Assembly (NCBI GenBank): GCA_039819785.1
Contig: JBCBRH010000001.1
Coordinates: 1 to 64,000, forward strand
Length of the DNA stretch: 64,000 nt
From: JBCBRD01 sp039819785
GTDB lineage: Bacteria > Pseudomonadota > Alphaproteobacteria > Rhizobiales > Hyphomicrobiaceae
Direction: 5' to 3'
The position numbers were made by a program, and so were the translations under genes. This document shows positions 53,805 to 63,100 of the stretch, in pieces. Positions within the stretch are counted from its first letter, which is position 1. Every line of letters starts with the position of its first letter. The notes beneath the pieces were generated by a model. That model was given only the letters and a program-made list of their open reading frames with translations, was not told where the DNA came from and ran no database searches.

Positions 53805-54358
53805 CAGTTGCCTCCCTCATCAAGCTGAAACGGCTTTTCGTAGCCGAACAGGAGAGCGGCGAGATCAGCAATAAGCTGCAACAGATACAGGCCGAAGCCG
53901 ACAGGAATGGCGAGATAGGGAAGCCAGAGTTTGACACCCCAGACTGTGTCTGAGCGCCAGCCCCGCGACCAGGCTTCATGCCACATCGAATACCCGTAAA
54001 ACAGCATGGCGCCAATGACTGCGATGGCCACGGATAATGTGACTACGGCCAGGACCTTTCGTAGTCCCATCGGCAGCATCATCGGGAGCAACTCAACGTT
54101 GACGTGCCCTCGGAGCAACTGGACATAGGGCAGTCCGAGCATGGTCGCTGCGATCATGAGATAGACGACCATTTCGGTTTGCCAGATGGTCGAATCGTTC
54201 AAAACGAACCGGACGAAAATCATCTGACATGTGATCGCTACGGCAAGAACAATTAAAAAGGCCGCCACGATCCCACTTAATGCTGACAGCCAGCCGATGA
54301 ATTTCAAAACCGAGTTGCCGCCGTGCTGGGCGACCCGAATAGACAGAGGTTGAGCCAA
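53804..54358 (-). CDS. TRAP transporter small permease (DctQ type)
   Basis: A 184-residue membrane protein with four helices; LLRGHVNVELLPMMLP and STIWQTEMVVYLMIAATMLG are typical DctQ blocks. It complements the large permease directly downstream. ATG 54358 is well placed after the intercistronic hairpin. Confidence 0.9.
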   Translation of the reverse strand: MAQPLSIRVAQHGGNSVLKFIGWLSALSGIVAAFLIVLAVAITCQMIFVRFVLNDSTIWQTEMVVYLMIAATMLGLPYVQLLRGHVNVELLPMMLPMGLRKVLAVVTLSVAIAVIGAMLFYGYSMWHEAWSRGWRSDTVWGVKLWLPYLAIPVGFGLYLLQLIADLAALLFGYEKPFQLDEGGN

Positions 54359-54447
54359 TGGAACGCCTCCGGTCCAGCGTCAAAACATCAAGTCCTGGGC
54401 GCAATCACGCTCAAGGTAGATGTTCCAGGCCGGGCCAATAAGTGAGT

Positions 54448-54482
54448 GCCGACCGGACGGTAATATGTCCAGCCCGGTCGGC
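54448..54482 (-). promoter_or_regulatory. Hairpin between dctP and dctQ (malonate-type operon)
   Basis: GCCGACCGG and CCGGTCGGC form a perfect 9-bp stem that can extend inward through GGAC/GTCC around TAATAT. It lies 50 bases beyond the receptor stop. As in the first TRAP operon it probably favours receptor over permease expression. Confidence 0.55.
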
Positions 54483-54532
54483 CGATAAATGATGCAGGAA
54501 GTCACGGCATCACAAGCAATACGAAAGGATGC

Positions 54533-55540
54533 TTACTCGACGGCGAGTGCCATATCCAAAAGCTTCTGACCGTCTGGCGTGTCTTCGACGAATTTCTTGT
54601 AGGATGTTTTCTTTGCGATTTCACGCCAGGCGCTAAATTCCTCTGGTGTCATGTTTTTAATTTCAACGCCATTGGTTTTGTAAACTTCAACCGCATTGGC
54701 ATCCTGTTTTTTGGCTTCTTCCAGATAAAACGCCTGGGCTTTTTCAGCACCGGCCTTCAAGGCTGCCTGCTGCTCTGGAGTTAAACCATCAAACGTCGAT
54801 TTGTTCATAAGCAGCGGCTGATACATGAACCAGAGCGCGACATCACCAGCTGGTGTGAAACACTTCACCTGCTCGTAAATGCGATAGGATACGAAGCTGG
54901 AAGACGATGTATTGGCGGCCTGCAGAACACCGGTTTGCATCGCCGTATAAATCTCAGAAGACGCCATCGACGCGATGGAGGCACCGGCACCAGCCAGCAT
55001 CAGCTCGAATGATTTACCAGCAGCGCGCGTCTGCAGGCCTTTAACGTCGGCGGGTGAGGTGATGCACCTGTCCTTGCCCGCAAAACCGCCGGCAAGATAA
55101 CCGTGAACCAGAACCATCACGTCGTCCTCAGCCATTTGGGATTCGAGCGCTGTCATGAATTCTGAGTCATTCAGGCGGGCGGCATGGTCATGGTTCTTAA
55201 CGAGACCCGGCATCAGAGTAAGATTGTAGGCGGGACGCTGTCCAGCGGCATAGGCCAATGGCAATACGGTCATATCCAGCTGTCCACGGGACAACGGCTT
55301 ATATTGCTCGCGCGGCTTAAACAGCGATTTAGACGGGAAAATCTTGATATCCAGATCGACATCTGCAGCTTTGACTTCATCTGCAACCATCTGGGCAACT
55401 TTGTGCCGAACGTCTTTTGTCGACCATTGATGGGATAAGCGAAGTTCTGCTGCCATTGCAGTTGTGGCGACGGCCGATAGACCAACCGCCATCATTGCGA
55501 CGGCACTCGTCAAGGTCAGCCTGGATAGGGCCTTGGACAT
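54533..55540 (-). CDS. TRAP transporter substrate-binding protein (DctP type)
   Basis: A 335-residue periplasmic receptor with a Sec signal peptide (about 1-30, ending near AMA). Mature features are LRLSHQWSTKDVRHKVAQMV, SKSLFKPREQYKPLSRGQLD, the ligand Arg in KGLQTRAAGKSFE, and SSEIYTAMQTGVLQAAN. Its place in an operon ending with malonyl-CoA synthetase suggests malonate or a related dicarboxylate. It is transcribed away from a GntR/FCD regulator. Confidence 0.93.
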   Translation of the reverse strand: MSKALSRLTLTSAVAMMAVGLSAVATTAMAAELRLSHQWSTKDVRHKVAQMVADEVKAADVDLDIKIFPSKSLFKPREQYKPLSRGQLDMTVLPLAYAAGQRPAYNLTLMPGLVKNHDHAARLNDSEFMTALESQMAEDDVMVLVHGYLAGGFAGKDRCITSPADVKGLQTRAAGKSFELMLAGAGASIASMASSEIYTAMQTGVLQAANTSSSSFVSYRIYEQVKCFTPAGDVALWFMYQPLLMNKSTFDGLTPEQQAALKAGAEKAQAFYLEEAKKQDANAVEVYKTNGVEIKNMTPEEFSAWREIAKKTSYKKFVEDTPDGQKLLDMALAVE

Positions 55541-55607
55541 GTTTCTCTCCCTAGAGTTTGTTATCTGTTACGCCTTGTAATAGCGTATCATCTACGACTA
55601 ACGTGCC

Positions 55608-55620
55608 AATGTATACAATT
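55608..55620. promoter_or_regulatory. Candidate GntR/FCD operator
   Basis: The sequence AATGTATACAATT contains the palindrome TGTATACA in the divergent promoter region between the receptor gene and the FCD regulator gene. It matches the TTGTATACAA-like sites bound by many FCD-type GntR regulators. Confidence 0.55.
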
Positions 55621-55748
55621 CAAGGCGAAACTGCATGCGTGGTCCGCGTGGTGGCCAACACGTGCAGCCAGCCTGATTCAGAAGCGCTGAGGATGAGGGC
55701 TGATGGTATTGTCTCCTCCTCCCAACATCGGATCGGAAGACGAATTTC

Positions 55749-56423
55749 ATGGCTACGATTTCAGCAATTGAGATCCGAAAAATTCTTGAAGATGAGATTG
55801 CCAGCGGCGTCCAAAAGCCAGGAACGCGTCTTGAGGAAATTGCTTTGGCGGACCGGTTCGGGGTATCGCGCACTCCGATCAGGGAAGCCCTGCGGCTGCT
55901 CGACAGTTCAGGATTGATTGAGGTGCGACCCAGGCGTGGTGCGATCGTGGCTGCGCCAACTCTGGACCGGCTCGTCGACATGTTTGAAGTCATGGCCGAG
56001 ATGGAGGCGATATGTGGACGGTTGGCGGCTCAGCGCATGTCGGTTGAAGAGCGTGGCGCGTTGATGGCTCAGCACGCGGTTTGCAAGGCGGCTTGTGAAA
56101 GCCGGAACGTCGATGACTATTACGAAGCCAACGCCCTTTACCACGAACTGATCTATGCCGGGACGCACAATACTTTTCTGTCGGATGAAGTTCGCCAGCT
56201 TCGTCGAAGGCTGCGCGCTTACCGGCGTCTGCAGCTGCGTGCGCGCGATCGGATGAACGATAGCCTTGCAGAGCACGCCGAGATCACCAATGCGATCATC
56301 AACATGAATGCTGAGGAAGCGGGGCGATTGCTGCATGCCCATGTTTCCATTCAGGGAAACCGTTTTGGCGAATGGCTGAAAACGCTCAACAAAGCACACA
56401 TTGTTCAAGAACTGGCAGACTGA
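55749..56423 (+). CDS. GntR-family regulator, FCD subfamily
   Basis: A 224-residue transcription factor. The N-terminal winged helix-turn-helix at about 1-70 contains RLEEIALADRFGVSRTPIRE and SSGLIEVRPRRGAIVA. The C-terminal FCD domain is all-helical and normally binds an organic acid through a metal. Its metal-ligand positions include Glu/Asp and His in YYEANALYHELIYAGTHN and a late HAEITNAI. It is divergent from the TRAP-matB operon and probably senses the imported acid and represses the operon through the adjacent palindrome. Confidence 0.92.
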   Translation: MATISAIEIRKILEDEIASGVQKPGTRLEEIALADRFGVSRTPIREALRLLDSSGLIEVRPRRGAIVAAPTLDRLVDMFEVMAEMEAICGRLAAQRMSVEERGALMAQHAVCKAACESRNVDDYYEANALYHELIYAGTHNTFLSDEVRQLRRRLRAYRRLQLRARDRMNDSLAEHAEITNAIINMNAEEAGRLLHAHVSIQGNRFGEWLKTLNKAHIVQELAD

Positions 56424-56508
56424 CGCGTGCGCGATCGCAGGCTCTAGCTGAGGCTGCGGTTCAGGCTCTCCACGTCACCGACGCGTTCCCTCCGTTCGAG
56501 ATTTCAGC

Positions 56509-58008
56509 ATGTCCTCATCGTCAGATGTCCCGCCAGCCGATCACCTGCAGCCGTCCACACGCATCGGCCAACCCGCCGGTCTGACGACACTGTTCTTCGT
56601 CGAGCTTTGGGAACGGTTTTCCTACTACGGCATGCGGGCTTTGCTGATTTTGTTTATGGTTGCGCCGGCGGCCAACGGCGGGCTCGATTTCAAGATCTCA
56701 GATGCAGCTGTGCTCTATGGCAACTACACGATGGCCGTGTATCTGCTGGCAATTTCTGGCGGGTTTATCGCTGACCGTCTGATTGGTGCCAAAAATGCCG
56801 TCATCTGGGGTGGGTTGGTCATTGCCTGCGGGCACTTTGCCCTGGCTGTCCCCACGCTTGCGGGGTTTTACACCGGGTTGACGCTGGTGGCGTGTGGCAC
56901 GGCGTTGTTCAAGCCCAACATATCCGCGCTGGTTGGGGGGCTGTACTCGGCCGATGATCCGCGCCGGGATGCCGGGTTTTCGATCTTTTACATGGGCATC
57001 AATATTGGAGCCTTCATCGCGCCGCTCATTACTGGATTCCTGGCCCAAAGCGCAACATTCAAATCGTTCCTGGCGGCGAATGGTTTCGATCCGGCGCACA
57101 GCTGGCATTGGGGTTTTGGGGCAGCTGGCGTGGGTATGACGATCGCGATCATCTGGTTCATGGTGCAACAGCGCCGGCTGCTGGGGGTCGGCGAGAAAAG
57201 CGAATTGGCCGAGGGCGCATGGCGGCAGGCGCTGGGCGTGGTCGCGGGCAGTGCTGTCTTGCTGGCTGCACTCCTATTGTCCGACCTCCCAGCGTTCGCG
57301 TTTCTCCAGTATCTGCTGGTTGCCTTGCCGCTTGGTGCCATTGCCTATTTTGGAACCCGTCAGGACTTCGAGCTGCAACGCATCGGTGCGGTGTTCGTGT
57401 TCTTTCTGGGAGGCATGATTTTCTGGGCTGCGTTCGAGCAAGCGGGTCTTTCAATTGCATTGGTTGCCGATCAGCTCACCGACAATAACGTGGCGGGATT
57501 TGATATTCCTTCAGCTTGGTACCAATCTCTCAACCCGCTGTTTGTCATGCTGTTGGCGCCGATCTTCGCCGCCATCTGGTTGCGCATGGGCCATCAACAG
57601 CCTTCGACGCCGATCAAGTTCGCAATGGGGTTGGCGCTTTTGGCATCATCATTTTTGCTGATGGTTCCGGCAGCCTACCTCACAGCAACCGGCAAGATCT
57701 CACCGCTTTGGCTCGTTGCACTCTTCGCGCTTCAAACGATGGGGGAGTTGTGCCTGAGCCCGGTGGGATTATCCGCGATGACAAAGCTTGCTCCACCGCG
57801 GATGGTTGGGCTCATGTTAGGTGTCTGGTTTCTGGGGGCTGCTTTCGGCAACAAACTGGCGGGCATTCTGGGAACCGGCTTCACGTCCGATGACCCAGCG
57901 CAGCTTGCGGTTTTCTTCGGAGGCATTGCAGTGATGACAGGCGGAGCTGCACTTGCCATGTTGCTCGCATCGGGGTGGGTCAAATCCCTGATGAACGGTA
58001 TCCGGTGA
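56509..58008 (+). CDS. POT-family proton-dependent oligopeptide transporter
   Basis: A 499-residue transporter with about 14 hydrophobic helices. The POT signature ELWERFSYYGMRALL lies in helix 1 (ExxER proton motif), then GGFIADRLIGAKNAVIWGG, GTALFKPNISALVG, FSIFYMGINIGAFIAPLITG and the MGELCLSPVGLSAM motif late in the protein. It imports di- or tripeptides with protons. It is 85 bases after the regulator on the same strand and converges with the betaine methyltransferase gene; a functional link is not evident. Confidence 0.95.
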   Translation: MSSSSDVPPADHLQPSTRIGQPAGLTTLFFVELWERFSYYGMRALLILFMVAPAANGGLDFKISDAAVLYGNYTMAVYLLAISGGFIADRLIGAKNAVIWGGLVIACGHFALAVPTLAGFYTGLTLVACGTALFKPNISALVGGLYSADDPRRDAGFSIFYMGINIGAFIAPLITGFLAQSATFKSFLAANGFDPAHSWHWGFGAAGVGMTIAIIWFMVQQRRLLGVGEKSELAEGAWRQALGVVAGSAVLLAALLLSDLPAFAFLQYLLVALPLGAIAYFGTRQDFELQRIGAVFVFFLGGMIFWAAFEQAGLSIALVADQLTDNNVAGFDIPSAWYQSLNPLFVMLLAPIFAAIWLRMGHQQPSTPIKFAMGLALLASSFLLMVPAAYLTATGKISPLWLVALFALQTMGELCLSPVGLSAMTKLAPPRMVGLMLGVWFLGAAFGNKLAGILGTGFTSDDPAQLAVFFGGIAVMTGGAALAMLLASGWVKSLMNGIR

Positions 58009-58026
58009 AGTGCGATTTAGATCCGC

Positions 58027-58866
58027 TCAGCCCTGCTTTTGGTAGTGCATGATGCCCCAGGCGAGGCAGCCCTTCTTGCCTGCCAGCACCCAATTCTCTA
58101 ACCCCACCAGCATCCTGTCGATATAACCTTCAGACACGCGGCCCGCCAGCTGGTCTCGTTGCGAGGCAAGCTCAGTTGCGACGCGGCCATAGTGCGTGAT
58201 CAGCTGGTTGGTCATATCGAGGACGGCCAGTTTCGTCAGGCCGGAGCTGGCGCATGCGGACTCGTAGAATGCAAACGACCCCAACGTTTCCAGATGTATC
58301 CGTGCGAGGACCGGCTCCAGATCAGCCCGTTCACACTTCCCGCTTTCCATGGGATCGGTGAACAGAAAGTGCCCTCCGGGTTTTAGGACACGCGATGCCT
58401 CTTCAACGACGCGTTGCCGGCGACCTGAGTGCAAAATGGCATCCTGGGACCAAACCACATCGACGCTTTCGTCGGGCAGCGGAATATTTTCGAACGAGCC
58501 ATCGAGGACGCTTACTTGGTGATCCAGGCCGGCTTCGCGGCACATCTCCCGATTGCGCTCGTTTTCCTTGTCCGACAGGTTCAAGGCCGTCACCTGGCAC
58601 CCAAACCGTTTGGCAATGAACCGAGATGCACCGCCATAGCCTGCGCCCAGGTCGAGGACCTGTGACCCGTGGCTCAGGGCTGGCAGCCGGTCAGCCATCG
58701 CCTCCACCGTGCGGCGGCTGGCAATGGCGATGCTGTCGTCGGGGCTGTCGTAAAGCCCGATGTGGATGTCTTCACCGCCCCAGATATGAAAGTAGAAATT
58801 GTCGGCATCTTCGCTGTTGTAGTAGTCACGGGCCGTCTGAACGACGTCCGGGGCATGCTCGGACAT
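58027..58866 (-). CDS. Sarcosine/dimethylglycine N-methyltransferase
   Basis: A 279-residue SAM-dependent methyltransferase of the SDMT type, which converts sarcosine to dimethylglycine and betaine. The class I SAM-binding motif is QVLDLGAGYGGASRFIAKRF. SDMT-like features are YNSEDADNFYFHIWGGEDIH, GLYDSP near the N-terminus, and SQDAILHSG in the catalytic region. Length fits the family. It starts 3 bases after the GSMT-like gene, making a two-gene operon for stepwise glycine methylation. The normal product is glycine betaine, an osmoprotectant. Confidence 0.93.
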   Translation of the reverse strand: MSEHAPDVVQTARDYYNSEDADNFYFHIWGGEDIHIGLYDSPDDSIAIASRRTVEAMADRLPALSHGSQVLDLGAGYGGASRFIAKRFGCQVTALNLSDKENERNREMCREAGLDHQVSVLDGSFENIPLPDESVDVVWSQDAILHSGRRQRVVEEASRVLKPGGHFLFTDPMESGKCERADLEPVLARIHLETLGSFAFYESACASSGLTKLAVLDMTNQLITHYGRVATELASQRDQLAGRVSEGYIDRMLVGLENWVLAGKKGCLAWGIMHYQKQG

Positions 58867-58869
58867 TCT

Positions 58870-59673
58870 TCAGTTCTCCTGGTCCCGGTAGGCTTTTTCG
58901 GCAACGTGAATATAGAAGTCCGGTTCTTGATCGGGATAGGTTTCCTGGAAGTCGCCGAATGTTGTCACGGACTGGAAGCCGACCTCTTTCATAAGCCGCT
59001 GCACGTAAGGTTTGCGCAACGGGAACATGTTCAGGTGGAACTGCGCGCCGTCGTTGAATTCGTAGCAGAACCGGGCCAGCGTTTCGTCGATGTGTTCGGG
59101 GAACGCGCGGACGTCCTTGCCACAGTAATAGTAGTTGTGGCTTGGCTCGACTTTCTTATCGAGCAGAGCATCGTAATTCCGCTGGTCAAGGATCAAGATG
59201 CCGTCGTGGCGAAGCGTTGCATAGAATTCCGCAAGCGCTTTCCGCCGGTCGTTGTCTTTGTGCAGGTGGGTGAATGAGTTGCCCAGGCAGATTACGGCGT
59301 CATACAGATCGTGCACCTGTCGGTTCAGCCACCGCCAGTCAGAGTGGATGGTGCGCAGCATCTGACCGTTGTTGCGGGCGTTATCGAAGGCTTTCGTCAA
59401 CATTTCCATGCTGCCGTCGACACTTGTCACCTCGAAACCGGCTTTCTGAAGCATGACCGAGTGAAAGCCTGTCCCTGTCGCAACGTCGAGAACCTTCTTG
59501 GCTCCGTGCTCTTTGAGTTTCTCGATGAAAAAGCGGCCCTCGGCTTCTGCCCGGCGCTCCCAGTCGATCAGGGCATCCCACTTGTCGACGAATGACTCCA
59601 CGTATTCCTTGCGGTAGTGATCGGTCTTACGAACCCGCAATGGGTCGACACCGTACTCCTGCGCGGTCTTCAT
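58870..59673 (-). CDS. Glycine/sarcosine N-methyltransferase
   Basis: A 267-residue GSMT-type methyltransferase, typical in length, that makes sarcosine and dimethylglycine from glycine with SAM. It begins YGVDPLRVRKTDHYRKEYVE, has FVDKWDALIDWERRAEAEG, the SAM loop KVLDVATGTGFHSVMLQKAG, DGSMEM and VICLGNSFTHL. It ends with FYIHVAEKAYRDQEN. AGGAG lies 10 bases before the ATG. It is first in the pair with SDMT and divergent from the large thioesterase-adenylation-ketosynthase gene. Confidence 0.93.
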   Translation of the reverse strand: MKTAQEYGVDPLRVRKTDHYRKEYVESFVDKWDALIDWERRAEAEGRFFIEKLKEHGAKKVLDVATGTGFHSVMLQKAGFEVTSVDGSMEMLTKAFDNARNNGQMLRTIHSDWRWLNRQVHDLYDAVICLGNSFTHLHKDNDRRKALAEFYATLRHDGILILDQRNYDALLDKKVEPSHNYYYCGKDVRAFPEHIDETLARFCYEFNDGAQFHLNMFPLRKPYVQRLMKEVGFQSVTTFGDFQETYPDQEPDFYIHVAEKAYRDQEN

Positions 59674-60146
59674 GGTCTGACAGCTCCTAAGTTAACTTTG
59701 TAGTAAAGCGAAGATTTCGTGGCTTATTTTCTGTTGGCTATTTAATTTAGACAGCAGGCTCTTCTAGATGGAAACATCCTGTTTCCAACGGAGAAAAATA
59801 AAACGGAAATTGTGGTTGCCTCGTTGGACTGCGACTTTCATGAGAATCTTGCTCACATGCACCGTTGCCGCGACGGTTTGGTTGCCACATCTATATCGGC
59901 TTCCACTGAATTCACAACCGCGTGGAAGAATTATTATCTCGCAACTGCCGCAGAAAATCTGGTGATACCCAACCAACGGATGGGTCACAAGGGCTGAATT
60001 CGCATGCAAAACTGATCTTCGCGGGGCATCTGGCCGAGGTCGATTTGGCTTCGTACGGATTGGTGGTCCTGGCGTGGTGGTCAACATGCAGCCTGGCACA
60101 ACTTCAAGATGTAAGACCTGACAATTAAAACGGATGACGTTGCCAC
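59674..60146. promoter_or_regulatory. Divergent control region with two palindromes
   Basis: About 470 bases between the GSMT gene and the hybrid synthase, with no gene recognised. Two perfect inverted repeats stand out: AAGTTAACTT at 59689-59698, 16 bases upstream of the GSMT start, and GGAAACA/TGTTTCC with a 3-base loop at 59770-59786. They could be operators, but no regulator gene is adjacent. Confidence 0.4.
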
Positions 60147-63100
60147 ATGCCGATGGAGAAACGCGGGTCCGAATGGCTGCTCGGTGGTGCGAAGAAGCCT
60201 GACGCGCAGGCGATTATGCTCTGCTTTCCCCATGGTGGGGGAAGTGCGCGCGATTATCAGCCGCTGGTTGATGCTGCACCGCCTGACCTGGATGTGCTCG
60301 CCATTCAGCTGCCGGGCCGTGGACCTCGCATCCGCGAAACGCCCATAAGCAATGTTGAGACGCTGCTTGCGGAATTGATGCCTGTTCTGCACCGGGCGAT
60401 TGACCGACCCTACATCTTGTTCGGCCACAGCGTCGGCGCTGCCCTTGCTATGGAGGTGGCGCAGCGCCTTGAAGCAACGGTGTCTGAATGTCCGCTCTTG
60501 GTTTGTGTGTCGGCTTTTGGGCGGCCTGCAGCCGTTGAAGAGCGGGGTCTTGGCGCTGGTGCGCAGGCCAGACGTGATGGAGCGGCTGACTTTGATTGGG
60601 CGCATGCCTCGGATGAAGCCTTCCTTGCCGAACTTGCCCGCTTTGGTCAGATCGATGATCAAACGATTGCCGACCCCGAGTTGCGTCAGATTATCGTTCG
60701 TCCTACCCGCGCAGACTTCGCACTTAACGATACATTGCCGCCGCTTCGCCAACTGACGTCCGACGTTCTTGCGGTTGGAGGTGCTGACGATGATCAGGTT
60801 CCGAAGCATCAATTGGCGTATTGGGCGGATGCGACGTCGGGCTCATTTGAGCTGCAACTATTTCCCGGCGGACATTTCTACTTTTCCGATGCAGCATCGT
60901 CGCTCATCGACCTGATTGTAACCAGGGCGCGCGTGAACCTTGCGGCGCGACCGCCGTCGATGGCGTTTGGGCGGCCTGCATATTTGCGGGAAGACGATCA
61001 TCTTTATGCAAGATTTCAAAGGGCGGCCCAGGCATATCCTGATCGTACCGCGATCGTTCATGGCGGTTCCTCCCTGGCTTTTTCAGATCTGTTGGCCCGG
61101 GTTCAGCGCCAAAGTGCCATCCTCTCACATTACAACACGGGTCCGGGTCAACTGACGGGCATCTGCCTGCCGACGGGTGTGGATTTCGTTGTGGCTATGT
61201 TGGCGGTGTTGCGGCTGGGTGGTGCGTTTTTTCAGATCCCCACAAATCACCCTCCTGGCGCGATGAAGGCATTGATCGAGGCCATTGCGCCGAACGCCAT
61301 CGTGACGTTTCACGCACTGTCCGACCGGTTTGAAGCGGATTTGGACCTGGGTATCGACGTCCTAACGATTGAGGAGCTTTTTGCGGGGAACCGGCATGCT
61401 GACCGCCCAATTCCACCGGCGACGCGGCGGTGCGATGACTTGGCGTTTGGTGTTTTGTCTTCCGGCACGACAGGCGCGCCCAAGGCGATCTTGGTGACCC
61501 ATCAGGCTGCCCTGCTGGCCTATGACTGGCGCTCGCGCGAATTGCCTGCATCGGCTGATGAACGCGAGGCTGCAAACGTCTTTTTTATCTGGGAGGTTCT
61601 GCGCCCGCTTTTGGAAGGCCGGTCGGTGCACCTGATCGATGACGAGACGATCCGTGATGCCGATCAGTTGTCCGGCTGGCTGAAGGCACATGCGATTACG
61701 CGGGTGCTGTTTACCCCATCGCTGCTCCGGCAACTCCTGACGCTTCCACCAGACAAGCTGGCTGCTGATCTGACCGCATTGCGCAAAGTCCTGCTCAATG
61801 GAGAAGTGGTGGGAACCGATCTGTCCAAGCGCGCGCGATTGCTGTTGCCGGGTGTCGAGCTCATCAATGACTATTCGATTTCGGAATGCCACGACGTTGC
61901 AACGACTGATCGCCAACGTTCGCCAGATCAATCGGGCCTTCATCTGGGTCCCACGATGGCGTCGGGTGCTGCGATGGACGGCATCCGCATCTACATCCTT
62001 GATGGGGCGGGAGAGCTTCAGCCCTACGGCGTGCCGGGGGACATTTATGTCTCTGGCCCGACGCTCAGTCCTGGATATCTCAACGCTCCTGATGAGACAC
62101 AGATGCGTTTTCTGCCCGATCCATTTCAGCCATCGGGCGCGACGATGTTTAAAACCGGCGATGTCGGTCGGCTCCTCCCTGGCGGGTCGTTGCAGGTGTT
62201 CGGCCGGACCGACTTCATGGTCAAGCTGCGTGGGTATTCGATCGTGCCTTCAGCCATCGAAGCCGCACTGCGAACATGCACACAGGTGACTGACTGCGCC
62301 GTTGTGGTCGTTGAAGATGAGGCGATCGGTCAGCCTGATCATCTCGTGGCGTGCGTTGTCGCGGCACAAGAGACTGCCGCCGAGCCCTCTGACGTTCACG
62401 CACTTGATGTTGCGACGCTGCGGTTACAGTTGAAAAACCGCCTGCCAATTGAAGCGGTTCCGGCGCGTTTCAAGGCCGTGCCGTTTATTCCGATTGATCC
62501 GGGGACCGGCAAACGAGACGTCCAGCGTTTGCTGGCTATTGTTTCCGAAGACGAGGCTGATGGACTGAAGGCCGATGATAGGCCCGACGCTGAGGTTGCC
62601 ACTGCGACAGCTGTCCAAACACCTAACGAACACCATTCTCTCGCAGACTATGACTATGAAATCGCAGACTGCTGGACGACAGTCTTGGGCGCGCGGCCCA
62701 CGTTACCTGGCGAAAACTTTTTTGATGCAGGCGGGCATTCCCTGAAGGCTGGAGAATTCGCAGCATTGCTCCGCCAACGGCTGAGTATTCATGTTCCCGT
62801 TGCCGACATTTATGCGTTTCCGACCTATGGTGAACTCAGTCGGCATCTTAGCGAACAGCCGACGTCCGTCCCCTTCTTGTCATCTCCGGCCTCGCGCCGT
62901 GTCGCGGCTTCTGGGCTGGGGGATCGTGACATTGCCATCGTCGGCATGTCATGCAGGTTCCCAGGTGCGTCTGGGCCAGATGAACTTTGGGAAGCCTGCA
63001 AACACGCCCGCGAAGCTTTCCGTGTCGAGCCTGCGGATGGTGAACGCCTTGGGCAAGCCCGTGGTCCATGTCTTTCCAATGTCGACGTATTCGACCCGGC

